A stretch of 64,000 nucleotides of DNA from Rhodoferax sp. GTDB taxonomy: Bacteria > Pseudomonadota > Gammaproteobacteria > Burkholderiales > Burkholderiaceae_C. Both the position numbers and the translations under genes were made by a program. The DNA lies in assembly GCA_020048895.1 (NCBI GenBank), contig JAIFLV010000052.1, positions 1 through 64,000 of the forward strand, written 5' to 3'. Positions 39,302 through 49,782 of this stretch are shown here, in pieces. How positions within the stretch are numbered: position 1 is the stretch's first letter; each line of letters starts with the position of its first letter. A model generated the notes under the pieces. It saw nothing but the letters and a program-made list of their open reading frames with translations. It was not told the origin of the DNA and did not search any database.

Positions 39302-40108
39302 TTATCGGCCCAAGGTCTCAATGACCAGACGGGCAGTGTCCGCACCTGAGAAGTTCTGCTGCCCGGTGATGAGGTTGCCGTCGCGCACCGCAAACCCGCG
39401 CCACAGTCCAGCTTGCACAAAGTTGCCGCCCAATTCCTTCAGGCGATCTTCAATGCGCCACGGCATCACATGCTTGTCGCGCGGCAGCATGCCGTAGCTC
39501 CACACGGCGTTGTCGGCAAAGTCCTCTTCCACATTGGCAAATCCGGTCACGGTCTTGCCCTTGACCAGGTAGTCGCCATTGCTCAGTTTGGCAAACGCGA
39601 GTACGGCAGTGCCGTGGCACAGCGCGCAGGTGACCTTGCCAGCTTCATAAAACGCGACAAACTTGTTGAGCAGCGCGCTGGCCTTGTCGTATGTGAACAT
39701 GGGGGCCTGGCCGCCCGCGACCACGATGGCGTCGAACCGGGCCACCTCCAGATCGGCTACTTTTCGGGTGTTCTCCACCATAGCGTTCAATTCGGGTGTG
39801 TGAATAAAGCCCTGGGTAATCAGATCGGTCTTGCTGTAACCGCTGGCGTCGTTGGGGTCGCTCATGCCATCGGCATCGCATTTGCCGCCGTCAGGGCTGA
39901 ATATTTCCACTTCGTAACCGGCCTCTTCAAACGCCAGGTAGGGGTGGGTCAACTCGCTCCACCAGAAGCCTATGGGCCAGCCGGTGGTGGTGGACACCGC
40001 CGGGTTGGCGATGACGATGGCAACCCGTTTTTTGCTCTTGGGGTTAGAAACGTTGGGGTCTTTCAGGCTCATGGAATGCTCCGGTAGGGGTTGATCACTG
40101 CGCTGCAA
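39302..40108 (-). CDS. DJ-1/PfpI family protein
   Basis: 'ALCHGTAVLAFAKLSNGDYLVKGKTVTGFANVEE' nucleophile elbow and flank. Confidence 0.9.
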   Translation of the reverse strand: MQRSDQPLPEHSMSLKDPNVSNPKSKKRVAIVIANPAVSTTTGWPIGFWWSELTHPYLAFEEAGYEVEIFSPDGGKCDADGMSDPNDASGYSKTDLITQGFIHTPELNAMVENTRKVADLEVARFDAIVVAGGQAPMFTYDKASALLNKFVAFYEAGKVTCALCHGTAVLAFAKLSNGDYLVKGKTVTGFANVEEDFADNAVWSYGMLPRDKHVMPWRIEDRLKELGGNFVQAGLWRGFAVRDGNLITGQQNFSGADTARLVIETLGR

Positions 40109-40204
40109 AAAGCGTGAGCCCGGAGTTTCCAGTACCGCTGAAATTAGATAAATACATCAACTTGCGACATACTGTTGCACCATATAGCAACAATGGAGGT
40201 TGTC

Positions 40205-41080
40205 ATGGAGTTGCAAGAGCTGAGCGCGTTCGTCAAGGTGGTGCAAACAGGCAGCTTCACCCGCGCTGCCGAAAGCCTGGGTACCCAGAAAGCGCATTTG
40301 TCCCGCGTCATCACCCAACTTGAAAAGAAGCTGGAGGTGCGGTTGCTGGAGCGCACGACACGGTCACTGTCACTGACCGAAGTCGGGCGCGAAATGTTTG
40401 AGCGTGCGGTGGGTATTTTGGGCGCCGTCGACGACGCGCAACGCGCCGCCCAGAAAACCCAGGCCGAGCCGCGTGGCGTGCTCAAGCTGACCTGCGGCGT
40501 TGAATTCGGCATGGTTGCCGTGAGCCGCTGGATCACCGATTACCTGCAACGCTACCCCCAGGTGCAAGTCCAGGCAGAGTTCACCGGTCGCCTGGTGGAC
40601 CTGGTGCACGAAGGCTTCGATCTGGCCATTCGGGTGGGTAATTTGCCAGATTCCAGCCTTGCGGCGCGCAAACTGGGTAGCCTGGAATACGGGTTGTTTG
40701 CCAGTCCGGAATACCTGTCACGGCGCGGCGTACCGGCTACGCCCGCTGCGCTTTCCGCCCACGATCGCCTGGCGTTTAGCGGCGGAACGCAGTCGCAGAC
40801 CTGGCGTTTACGCAACGGATCAGACGAGGCCTGTGTAGAGACAGCGCCGCGGCTTTTGGTCAACAACAGTTTTGCCGTTCGTGATGCTGTGGCACAGGGT
40901 CTCGGTGTTGCACAACTGCCGCTGGTGGTGATCCAGCACCAGCTCAGCCAAGGTTTGCTCGTGCGCGTTTTACCAGACTGGAAGCCGCCGGATATGCCAG
41001 TGCACGCGGTTTTCCCGAGTGCGCGGTACTTGACGCCAAAGGTCCGGGCCTTCATTGACCTTGGGGTGGAGGCTTTTTAG
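40205..41080 (+). CDS. LysR family transcriptional regulator
   Basis: 'MELQELSAFVKVVQTGSFTRAAESLGTQKAHLSRVITQLEKKL'. Confidence 0.95.
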   Translation: MELQELSAFVKVVQTGSFTRAAESLGTQKAHLSRVITQLEKKLEVRLLERTTRSLSLTEVGREMFERAVGILGAVDDAQRAAQKTQAEPRGVLKLTCGVEFGMVAVSRWITDYLQRYPQVQVQAEFTGRLVDLVHEGFDLAIRVGNLPDSSLAARKLGSLEYGLFASPEYLSRRGVPATPAALSAHDRLAFSGGTQSQTWRLRNGSDEACVETAPRLLVNNSFAVRDAVAQGLGVAQLPLVVIQHQLSQGLLVRVLPDWKPPDMPVHAVFPSARYLTPKVRAFIDLGVEAF

Positions 41081-41308
41081 GAGGTTGCTGAGTAGATATC
41101 AGTCCAATCGGCCTCCATCGCACGGCGGATTTGCGTGAAGTGCTACTTTTTTGGGATTGAATAGATTGACGGAGTCTGGTGTGGTGGTGCTGGCTGATCA
41201 TGGCATTGTGGGCGATCTGTTTGTGGGGAAAAGCTGCGTATTTGTCCAGCAAAGGATAATGAAGCACCGGCTAACTTGTTGAAAAAAAATGACTTTCTCC
41301 GTTTTTGA

Positions 41309-41340
41309 ATTTCATTATCTTGGGCCAAAGATAATGAAAT
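41309..41340. repeat. Perfect 13-bp inverted repeat ATTTCATTATCTT-GGGCCA-AAGATAATGAAAT
   Basis: Read directly; related IR at 41688-41715 and half-motifs near 41253 and 41632. Confidence 0.85.
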
Positions 41341-41660
41341 AGAGCAATCTGTGGCCAAGCAAGCCCGTTGTTTGGCTGCAATTCCACCTGCCGCCATTGA
41401 TGCACCTGAGCCGCCAACGAGCCTGCCGGTTCGTATACGCCACCACAATCTTGTGGGCCACCGGGTGAGCCAACACCACCATGACCGGGCTGTCGGCCGC
41501 CAGTAGAACTTTTAATGCCGACTGCTCCAGTGGGGAGTGAAATCTACTGACCACAGCCAGTTAGCACGGTTTGCCCATCCCATTGCCAATGCGTTGCGGC
41601 CAAGGGTTTTCCCTCAATTAACCCATCGCTGGATAATGACTGCATCCACAAACCTTTGAT

Positions 41661-43187
41661 TTACATAGGTTTTTTGTCATTTCCATTTTCATTATCCAGG
41701 CCAAAAGATAATGAATACGTCAAATCCATCAAACCTGCCAGCTCCGGCTTGGTGTAGCTGGCCTGCTGGCGTGAAGCCGCTGGCAACGCCACCAAGACCC
41801 CCTGCGCCACCCACTGCCGCAGTTGCTTGGATGAGGCCAACGTGTCTAACCCCGAAATTTCGCGCAGCTTGCCGTTGGCGATGGGGCCATTGCGGTCTAT
41901 CCAGTCGCTCACCTGCACCCACAGCGGGGGGCGCTCTTCATTGAGCAGGGTCACCACCAAAGTGGGCACCGCTGCGTCCAACTGCTCGCGGTACAAAGGC
42001 TCGTACAAACTGGCTTGCGCCATCTGCGCAAACATCATGGGCACCCCCTCACCTGCGTCCACATTGGGTGGGTTGGGAAACTCGCGCAGGTTCCGCGCCA
42101 GCAATCCGTTGCGGGTCACGGAACCTGTCTTCTCTATCGTGGCCGGGGTCAGGCTGCCCGGAAGACGGCCTGGGCTCTCCACCTCCACCCTGTCATCAAA
42201 AATACGAATCTGTATGTCACGGTTCAACCGGTAGTCCCGGTGCACCACCGCGTTGGTAATGGCCTCTTTGATCACCCGCTCCGGAAAGCGATAGCGCGTC
42301 TTGAAACCCGAGCCCTCCATGGTCAACCCCACGGCCAAGCGGTCCAGCACATAGGCCTGCGCTTTGGCAATCTGTTCCACCGCCGGTCCGGTTATGGTCT
42401 TAGGTGGCAGCAGCAAGTTTGGCACCTCGCCACGCAAAATCACCTTGCCCTTGTAATGGAACACACGAATGTCCGCCCGCATGCCCTGCCCCGCCAACAA
42501 AGCGCCTGGCTCATCCGCAAACAACAACAGCGCAGCCAGCAAAGGCTGCTGCACACCGTCCATCGACGCCGTCAGCCCCAGCTTTGGCAAGCGTACGGCC
42601 AAGTCCATATCAGCCAAACCGCGCGTGAGGCAGTAGCTGCGCCAGGCATCGGTGTTCAGTAAGTCCAGCTCGACGGGCATGGGCAGAGTCTCTGCACTCT
42701 TCACTCCACGCTGGTAGGCCAGGTCTGCAATCTCTGCCGCGATCAACTGGCGGTTGCTGGCATCCATGCGCGTCCAGGTTCCATCGCCCACAATGGAGTG
42801 CACTTGGTTGCTCTTTTCTACCCGCAACAACACAACATGCCCAGGATGACCGGTGTTCAACGTACAGGCCACACGAATCCAATGCAGCTTGGTGATAGCA
42901 GGCGTAAAGCGGGTGAGCAACTCGGCGCAGAAGTTGTCAAAGCCTTCGAGGTTTTCTTCAATGCCAAACAAACGGCTTTGCGGCTTGTCACCCGGCTTCA
43001 TGGCCTTGGCATCGCCAATACCCATCACCAGCAAACCGCCCTCGGTATTGGCAAAGGCGCAGATGGCTTCATACATGCGCCCCTGTTTGCCACTGATGCG
43101 CTTGAAGTCGAGCGTGCGGCTCTCATGGGCCGCCAGCAATGCGGTGATGCGATCGGCGGATTGGGCGGGGGAGAGATCAATCATCGA
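41661..43187 (-). CDS. Schlafen/AlbA_2-type ATP-binding transcriptional regulator
   Basis: 'SRTLDFKRISGKQGRMYEAICAFANTEGGLLVMGIGD', 'PERVIKEAITNAVVHRDYRLNRDIQIRIFDDRVEVESPGRLP'; start taken near MSMIDLSPAQ. Confidence 0.85.
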   Translation of the reverse strand, partial: SMIDLSPAQSADRITALLAAHESRTLDFKRISGKQGRMYEAICAFANTEGGLLVMGIGDAKAMKPGDKPQSRLFGIEENLEGFDNFCAELLTRFTPAITKLHWIRVACTLNTGHPGHVVLLRVEKSNQVHSIVGDGTWTRMDASNRQLIAAEIADLAYQRGVKSAETLPMPVELDLLNTDAWRSYCLTRGLADMDLAVRLPKLGLTASMDGVQQPLLAALLLFADEPGALLAGQGMRADIRVFHYKGKVILRGEVPNLLLPPKTITGPAVEQIAKAQAYVLDRLAVGLTMEGSGFKTRYRFPERVIKEAITNAVVHRDYRLNRDIQIRIFDDRVEVESPGRLPGSLTPATIEKTGSVTRNGLLARNLREFPNPPNVDAGEGVPMMFAQMAQASLYEPLYREQLDAAVPTLVVTLLNEERPPLWVQVSDWIDRNGPIANGKLREISGLDTLASSKQLRQWVAQGVLVALPAASRQQASYTKPELAGLMDLTYSLSFGLDNENGNDKKPM

Positions 43188-43401
43188 CATCCTCAACCGC
43201 CTGCCAACCCCGCAAGTCCAGATAGCCCACGCAAAAGCCAGCACGCTTGGAAACCTGCATCGTCCCACGCACGGTGGTTAGCAGTTCTTGCTCAATGTTG
43301 TCGAAGATCCGAGTCATGATTTGGCGCGTTGTTTCCCTGTCCGCATTGTGCATTCCAAATCCACTCGACCACATTCTTTCCCGCCCGCACGGTTCGGGGC
43401 A

Positions 43402-45495
43402 TCAACGGTATCGCAGGTCCAGGCTGTAAGCCGTCAGTCCGGGCTGGTGCCGATATCGGTCGGAACTGGACTCCAAAGGGTCAGCTTGCTGCGCGCGTTC
43501 TTGCTCAACCACCGTCATGCGCTCAGATCGGCGGTCACGGGCCTCGTTCAGATCCTTGGGAAGCCCGGGGTAGGCCTCGCCTTCAGGGTGCCATTCGTGC
43601 AGCTGCACCACATACTGCGTTGGGTGAGCCGGGTGGCGCAACGTCAGTGTCAATGGTGCCTGCACCTTGCGTGTTGGATGCAGTCCGGAGCGCGGCACAA
43701 AGCTGCCGTAGCGCACACCAAACACCTTTAGCTCCCCCTGGCTGTCACGTTCAGGCCGCATGGGCAGGCGCGTATCGCCCGCGTACAAGCTCCAGTCCAG
43801 CCAGTGGGTTGCTGTGGGCTGGTCGGTCCTATCGGCAGACGGCGGCAGCCAGCGTACTTCGATCCGGGTGGTGCTGGCGTCCACCATCCTGGAACTGCCA
43901 CTTTGTTCCGGGCTGGCTGCATCACCCACCAGCGGCCAGAATTCGAGACCACGCCACAGCGCCAGGGTGCCAAAGGGCAACTCCACTTTGCCAAAGTACC
44001 GGAATTCGTTTTGCTGCAGGATGCGCTGCAGGGGCATCTCCAGCCCAAGGTCGGCCAACTCCAATTCGGCGAATACTGCGTCCAGATCAGCGCGCAAGTA
44101 AAACGGCAAAGCGAAGCGGTCATGCAGTTCGCGCCCCCATTCGATCAACGGAAGGTCGTAGGGCCTCGTTGCCAGCATGGCAATCACGGCGCGCAACAAG
44201 CAGGCGACAGCGGTGGCACGCTGCGGGGTGTGCTGCATGCGCAGGGAGCGAAATTCCACCAGGCCCAGGCAACCGCGACCGGGCAGGAAGGGGTTCCAGA
44301 GTTTTTCGATATTGATCTCGGCCCGATGGCTGTTGCCAACCGCGTCACACAAAAACGATGCAAGCGCTTTCCAAAGCAGTTCGGGAGACACATCGCCTTC
44401 GCGCTCCAGCAGTGTCAATGCCAGCAACAAATCGTCGAAAGCATCTGTGCCACGCTCGTCCGGGCGCACCGATTGGCCGCTGCCGCCGACAAAATCGTGC
44501 GAAAAGAGATAGCTCAGCGCGGGGTGCCGGTTCAGGTACCGCACCAATCGTGGCAGCAGGCGCGGGTTCTGGACGAACGGGCTCGTCGACGACGTAGCAC
44601 CGCCGAAGGTAATCTGGCCAGCGCCCCCTGAATCAGCCACCTGGCCATTGAAATACAGTCGGTAAGGCGATAGCCCCTGGGTCGCCGCGGCCGCGTACAC
44701 CTGGTTGCTGCGGCTGAGAAATTCTGCGCAATTTACGCTGGGGGCGGTGTTGATTTCGATCACCGCCGGGTCTGGCGTGACGGTGGTGAGCTCCACCGTC
44801 GCGTCCACTGGGGGTGTGGCGCCGGTCAGCACCAGCGCACGCAGACCGCAAGCGAGTGCTGCGTCTTCAATGCAGGAAAGATACGAGAGGAAAAGCCCGA
44901 CGCTTTCCAAGTGTGGAAGCTCGATGGTGATGCAGTGGAGTGGTTCTGCCTGCGACGCCACGGTGTCCGTGTGCAGGTGCAGTACAAACCTGGGTAATCG
45001 CCGTTGTGCATCCACTGCATCGGCAGCGACCGGCAAGGCCTTGGTATCGTCTCCCACTTCGATTTCGACGCACTGAGCAGGCAATTCTTTCACTGAAAAA
45101 GCGTTCGCCAGTGTTGTAGCAAAACTCGAGAATTCCCCGGGGCTGGTTGAACCCACACTTGGACTCAACATGGGATCCGGGGGGCCGTTCCACACGGGAG
45201 CGCCATCGCGCCGGTGCAGCAAGCCCAGGTTCCACCTTGGCAACTTCTCGCCGGGATAGAGCCGGCCGACGCTGCGCAGGAGCAGGCCACCCGGCCGTTG
45301 CCGACTCAGGTCGCAGATGACATCGCGTGCGCGCAACTCCTTGTCGTCGCCCAGCGCCGCATGCAGCCACGCGGGCGTTTGCGCTTCCCGGTCGGTAAAA
45401 GTGGGCTCAGACCCGACCCAGATGGACAAGCCCAGTTCGGCCACGCGCGCGTCATGCCGATGCACCGCCAACTCGAAAGCGTTGTCTGTCTCCAT
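43402..45495 (-). CDS. Stand-alone DUF2126 protein (normally fused to a transglutaminase-like domain)
   Basis: 'GLSIWVGSEPTFTDREAQTPAWL', 'GRLYPGEKLPRWNLGLLHRRDGAPVW', 'FVGGSGQSVRPDERGTDAFDDL'. Confidence 0.85.
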   Translation of the reverse strand: METDNAFELAVHRHDARVAELGLSIWVGSEPTFTDREAQTPAWLHAALGDDKELRARDVICDLSRQRPGGLLLRSVGRLYPGEKLPRWNLGLLHRRDGAPVWNGPPDPMLSPSVGSTSPGEFSSFATTLANAFSVKELPAQCVEIEVGDDTKALPVAADAVDAQRRLPRFVLHLHTDTVASQAEPLHCITIELPHLESVGLFLSYLSCIEDAALACGLRALVLTGATPPVDATVELTTVTPDPAVIEINTAPSVNCAEFLSRSNQVYAAAATQGLSPYRLYFNGQVADSGGAGQITFGGATSSTSPFVQNPRLLPRLVRYLNRHPALSYLFSHDFVGGSGQSVRPDERGTDAFDDLLLALTLLEREGDVSPELLWKALASFLCDAVGNSHRAEINIEKLWNPFLPGRGCLGLVEFRSLRMQHTPQRATAVACLLRAVIAMLATRPYDLPLIEWGRELHDRFALPFYLRADLDAVFAELELADLGLEMPLQRILQQNEFRYFGKVELPFGTLALWRGLEFWPLVGDAASPEQSGSSRMVDASTTRIEVRWLPPSADRTDQPTATHWLDWSLYAGDTRLPMRPERDSQGELKVFGVRYGSFVPRSGLHPTRKVQAPLTLTLRHPAHPTQYVVQLHEWHPEGEAYPGLPKDLNEARDRRSERMTVVEQERAQQADPLESSSDRYRHQPGLTAYSLDLRYR

Positions 45496-45627
45496 GTAGC
45501 CTTGACTCCGGAAATCCTGTCACCCACCACAGTGGGGCCCGGCCAGCGCGCGCTTCTGATGCGCAGTACAGGCGCGCTAGAGCGTCAAAGTTACAAGCAA
45601 GTTGCGCGCCACGGCTTGGGCAACGCC

Positions 45628-47238
45628 TTATGTGAGCGCGGGTAACAGGTGCCGCGCCATGGCTCCCGCAGCATGGGTTTGTGGCAGCTGTATGCCATCG
45701 ACCGTCTGCACCAGTTCTTGCGCCTGGCGTGTCAGACTGATGGTTGCTGCCGACATTTCTTCTACCAGGGCGGCGTTCTGAACCGTGGACTCGTCCATGT
45801 GGCTCACCGCATCACTGACCTTGAGCACATCGCGGCTCTGCGCAGCGTCGGCCTCGCTGAGTTCACCCAAGAGGTCGGACACCCGCTTGATAGACGCCAC
45901 CACTTCGTTCATGGTGTTTCCCGCCTGGTCCACGAGCCCATTCCCGTATTCGACCCGCTCCACACTGGCACCGATGAGCGACTTGATTTCCCGTGCGGCC
46001 GCGCCAGAGCGCCCGGCAAGAGAGCGCACCTCGCTGGCCACCACCGCAAAGCCCCGGCCCTGATCACCTGCCCTGGCTGCTTCGACCGCAGCGTTCAAGG
46101 CAAGAATGTTGGTTTGAAAGGCAATTCCGTCAATCACGCCAATGATGTCGGCGATTTTCTTGGAGCTTTCATTGATGCCGCTCATGGTGTCCACCACCTT
46201 GGCCATGACCTCGCCGCCCTTGGTTGCAACATCCGAGGCACTGCGGGCCAGTTGGTTGGCCTGCGATGCGCTTGTCGAATTGCTTTCGAAGGTTGATTTG
46301 AGTTCGTCCAGCGATACGGAGGTGGACTCCAATGCGCTGGCCTGTGTCTCGGTCCGCTGTGACAGGTCACGGTTGCCCTGGGCAATCTCGGCGCTGGCGT
46401 TGGCGATGGTATCGGTTCCGGTACGGATCTGCTGCACGATGGTAACCAGGCTGTCACGCATGGTTTTCATTGCGTACAACAGGCTCGAATGGTCCTGGGG
46501 GGCGGTATCAATCGCAATCGAAAGATTTCCGCTGGCAATGCTCTCCGCCACTTTGGCGGCATAGCTTGGTTCGCCACCGAGCTGCCGGACAAGACTGCGC
46601 GATATACCGAGCAGAAACAGGGCAACCAGCCCCGTGGCGCCGACCAAAATCAGCAACATGACCCATGAACTTTTCACGATTTCGTCTTTGGCACTGGCCT
46701 CGTCCGTCGCGTTGCGCTTATTGGCCATCTCGACCAGCGTATTGATCGAAACGCGGTGCACCGTGTAGTGCTTCTTCATGGCTTCGAGCGCCGCCTGGGC
46801 GGACGCGTTGTCACCCTTGTCAAGCGCCGGAACGAACTGTTCGAACGCAATGCGATAGAACTCCTGTGCGGGCTTGTCTGCATGGGTCAGCAGTTCCACT
46901 TTCAGGGCATCTTCCAGATTTTCCTTGCCCCAATATGCATGTCGTGTGTCGTAGTCGTTCTTGAGTGACTTGAGTGCTTCAATAAATGCCTTGCGCTCCT
47001 CGGGCGCTGCCGTCATTGCCTGCAAGGCTGTGAGGTAGGACTCGATGATGTACTTCGGTGGCGGCAGGATGTCGGCGATCAGGTCTTTGCCTTGAACAAT
47101 CCGCTGGTACACCGGCCCGTTGACTTTGAGCTCATTCAACACCTTGAAAGACCAGGCTCCATAGACAGCAAAGGCGATTACCACTGCGGTCAGTAGCAGC
47201 GCAAAGCGCTGGGTAAGTCTCATGGTTTGAAGGTTCAT
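45628..47238 (-). CDS. Methyl-accepting chemotaxis protein (4HB-like sensor, intact signalling domain)
   Basis: '[47 protein letters not shown]'. Confidence 0.95.
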   Translation of the reverse strand: MNLQTMRLTQRFALLLTAVVIAFAVYGAWSFKVLNELKVNGPVYQRIVQGKDLIADILPPPKYIIESYLTALQAMTAAPEERKAFIEALKSLKNDYDTRHAYWGKENLEDALKVELLTHADKPAQEFYRIAFEQFVPALDKGDNASAQAALEAMKKHYTVHRVSINTLVEMANKRNATDEASAKDEIVKSSWVMLLILVGATGLVALFLLGISRSLVRQLGGEPSYAAKVAESIASGNLSIAIDTAPQDHSSLLYAMKTMRDSLVTIVQQIRTGTDTIANASAEIAQGNRDLSQRTETQASALESTSVSLDELKSTFESNSTSASQANQLARSASDVATKGGEVMAKVVDTMSGINESSKKIADIIGVIDGIAFQTNILALNAAVEAARAGDQGRGFAVVASEVRSLAGRSGAAAREIKSLIGASVERVEYGNGLVDQAGNTMNEVVASIKRVSDLLGELSEADAAQSRDVLKVSDAVSHMDESTVQNAALVEEMSAATISLTRQAQELVQTVDGIQLPQTHAAGAMARHLLPALT

Positions 47239-47503
47239 CACAATCTCCGTAGCACAGGCCGCTCCGGGCCATTCAAGGGAACGCTTCGCGGTACTTCGAT
47301 GCAACCAGTTGTGCCGGCTGACCGTCGAGCGCGATCTTCAGAGCCTGAATTTTCGTGGTGTATCGGGTGCTGACATTGACGATGATCAGAGAATTGCTCG
47401 CTTGCGTGGCAAACTTCGTTGGCTGCTCCCGCAGCCCGCGCGGTCCCAAGGAAATCTATCTCCATGCGCACCAATGCGGTGCTGAAACCCCACCACGTGG
47501 CAA

Positions 47504-48451
47504 CTACAGCGGTGACCCGTCGGCTGCCAGCGTCTCACCCTTACGTTCCACAATCATCCCGTAGGCGTGCGGTTGCCGGTGCAGGTCAAAGTTGAAGGTG
47601 GTGCGTTTATAGATGGCACAAAAGTCGAGGTCACAACGTGCGATGGCCATCTCGTCGCCCTTGGTCAGGCAGCGCGCCACCACCTCGCCCGAGGGGGCAA
47701 TGATGCAACTGCCGCCAATGCTGTCAACGCCTTCTTCAACACCCGCCTTGGCCACACCCACCACCCAGGTACCGTTCTGGTAAGCACCGGCCTGCATCGA
47801 GAGCTGGTTGTGGAACAACGACAGGTCGTCGTGCTGCGGCGCCGGCGCATTGTGCACAGGCGTGTTGTAGCCAATCAGCACCATCTCCACGCCTTGCAGG
47901 CCCATCACGCGGTAGGTCTCGGCCCAGCGCCGGTCGTTGCAAATGGCCATGCCCAAAATGCCGCCAAAGGCCTGCGTGACGCCCCAGCCGTCGCCCGCAG
48001 TGAAGTAGCGTTTCTCCAGATGTTGGAAGCGTCGCCAGGGTTCGTGTTCCTTGTGCCCCGGCAGATGCACCTTGCGGTACTTGGCAATGATCTGGCCGCT
48101 GTGGTCCACCAGGATGGAGGTGTTGTAACGCACCTCGCCGCCGGACTCCTGCGCCAGCTCGGCGTAGCCCAGGTAAAAGCCCACGCCCAACTTGCGCGAC
48201 AAGTCGAACAGCGGCTGCGTGTCGGCATTGGGCATGCTCCGCTCGAAGTAGCTGTTGATCTCGGCCTCGTCCTCGATGTACCAGCGCGGGAAAAAGGTGG
48301 TGAGCGCCAGCTCGGGGAAAACAATCAGTTGCGCACCCACGGCGTGGGCCTGGCGCATCAACTCACAAAGGCGCGCCACCACCTGGTTGCGGGAGTCTGC
48401 GCGTTGTATGGGGCCGAGTTGGCCGAGTGCGACGTTGAGATAGCGGGGCAT
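47504..48451 (-). CDS. Nitrilase-superfamily hydrolase, N-carbamoyl amino acid amidohydrolase / beta-ureidopropionase-like
   Basis: 'VFPELALTTFFPRWYIED', 'KYRKVHLPGH', 'GMAICNDRRWAETYRVMGLQG'. Confidence 0.9.
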   Translation of the reverse strand: MPRYLNVALGQLGPIQRADSRNQVVARLCELMRQAHAVGAQLIVFPELALTTFFPRWYIEDEAEINSYFERSMPNADTQPLFDLSRKLGVGFYLGYAELAQESGGEVRYNTSILVDHSGQIIAKYRKVHLPGHKEHEPWRRFQHLEKRYFTAGDGWGVTQAFGGILGMAICNDRRWAETYRVMGLQGVEMVLIGYNTPVHNAPAPQHDDLSLFHNQLSMQAGAYQNGTWVVGVAKAGVEEGVDSIGGSCIIAPSGEVVARCLTKGDEMAIARCDLDFCAIYKRTTFNFDLHRQPHAYGMIVERKGETLAADGSPL

Positions 48452-48475
48452 GGAGGTAAAGCGACAAGGGTTGAA

Positions 48476-49782
48476 TCAGAATGGTCCGTCGGTCGGGCGA
48501 TTGGCGAGTGCCAGCACCACCTGCAGCAACAGTTGCGCGCCACGATGCAGGTCGACCGGTTCGGTGTGCTCACGTACGTTGTGGCTGAGCCCGCCCGCGC
48601 TGGGCACAAAAATCATGGCGCTGCGGCAGACACGGGCCAACATTTGCGCATCGTGTCCGGCGCCGCTGGGCATGCGGTGGTAGCTGCAGCCCATGGCTTG
48701 TGTCTGCTGCTCCACCAGGTTCACCACCATGGGGTCGAACGCCACCGGCTCAAAGCGGGCCAAGGTGCGGGAGCTCACGCGCGTGCCCTCAGTCTGGGTT
48801 GCTTGCGCAACATAAGCGTGCAAGTCGCGCTCGGCCTGCGCCAGCGCGGCACTGTCCGTATTGCGCAGGTCCACGGTGAAAACGGCTTTTTGGGCGATGA
48901 CATTGACCAGATTCGGGCTGAGCCGCACGGCGCCGACCGTAGCCAATTGATTAGCGCCCATGCGCACAGTCAATTCCCGCACAAACACCGCCACCTGCGC
49001 TGCCACCAGCGCGGCGTCGTGGCGCAGCGCCATGGGCGTGGTGCCGGCGTGGTTGGACTGGCCCTCCACCGTGAACTCGGTCCACGAGATGCCCTGCACC
49101 CCCTCGACCACACCGATCTGCAAACCCAGGCGTTCCAGCACCGGGCCTTGTTCGATGTGCAGCTCCACAAAACTGTCCACCGCTGGCGCGCCCACGGCAG
49201 CGGTGCCCTGGTAACCCATGCGTTGCAACTCGCTGTGTACCGACACGCCATCGGCATCGCGTGTTTCCAGCGCCTCTTGAAGCGGCAAGCCACCCACATA
49301 GACCAGGCTGCCCATCATGTCGGGCTGGAAACGCGCACCTTCTTCGTTGGTGAACACTGCCACGGCCAGCGGCCGACGGGTCTGCAGGGCCGCGTCGCGC
49401 AGAGTCGCCACCACTTCCAGGCCCGCCAGCACGCCGTAGTTGCCATCGTACAACCCGCCCGTACGAACGGTGTCGATGTGTGAGCCCACCATCACCGGGG
49501 GCAGGTCTTCCGTGCCGGGGAAAATGCCGACGATGTTGCCGATGGCGTCGATCGAGACCTGCATGCCGAGTTCACGCATGCGATGCCGACGATGTTGCCG
49601 ATGGCGTCGATCGAGACCTGCATGCCGAGTTCACGCATGCGAGCCACCGTCCAGTCGCGCCCCCGGGCGTCGGCATCTGTCAGCGCCAGGCGGTTGACGC
49701 CACCACCCAGCAAGGCGCCGATCTGGCCCAGTGCGTGCAGGCTGTCCAAAAGGCGCGGTCCGTTGATCTGTGGCGTGGTCAT
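48476..49782 (-). pseudogene. M20-family Zn hydrolase (hydantoinase/carbamoylase) disrupted by a 59-bp tandem duplication
   Basis: N-terminal ORF (to 49782) and C-terminal ORF (48476-49579) share MRELGMQVSIDAIGNIVGI; exact 59-bp duplication 49524-49582 / 49583-49641. Confidence 0.9.
49524..49641. repeat. Exact 2x59-bp tandem repeat
   Basis: atgccgacgatgttgccgatggcgtcgatcgagacctgcatgccgagttcacgcatgcg repeated twice. Confidence 0.95.

Noticed and set aside
47567-49483. 638-aa plus-strand ORF
   Set aside because: Antisense to the nitrilase and M20 genes; His/Ala-rich low-information composition typical of a shadow frame.
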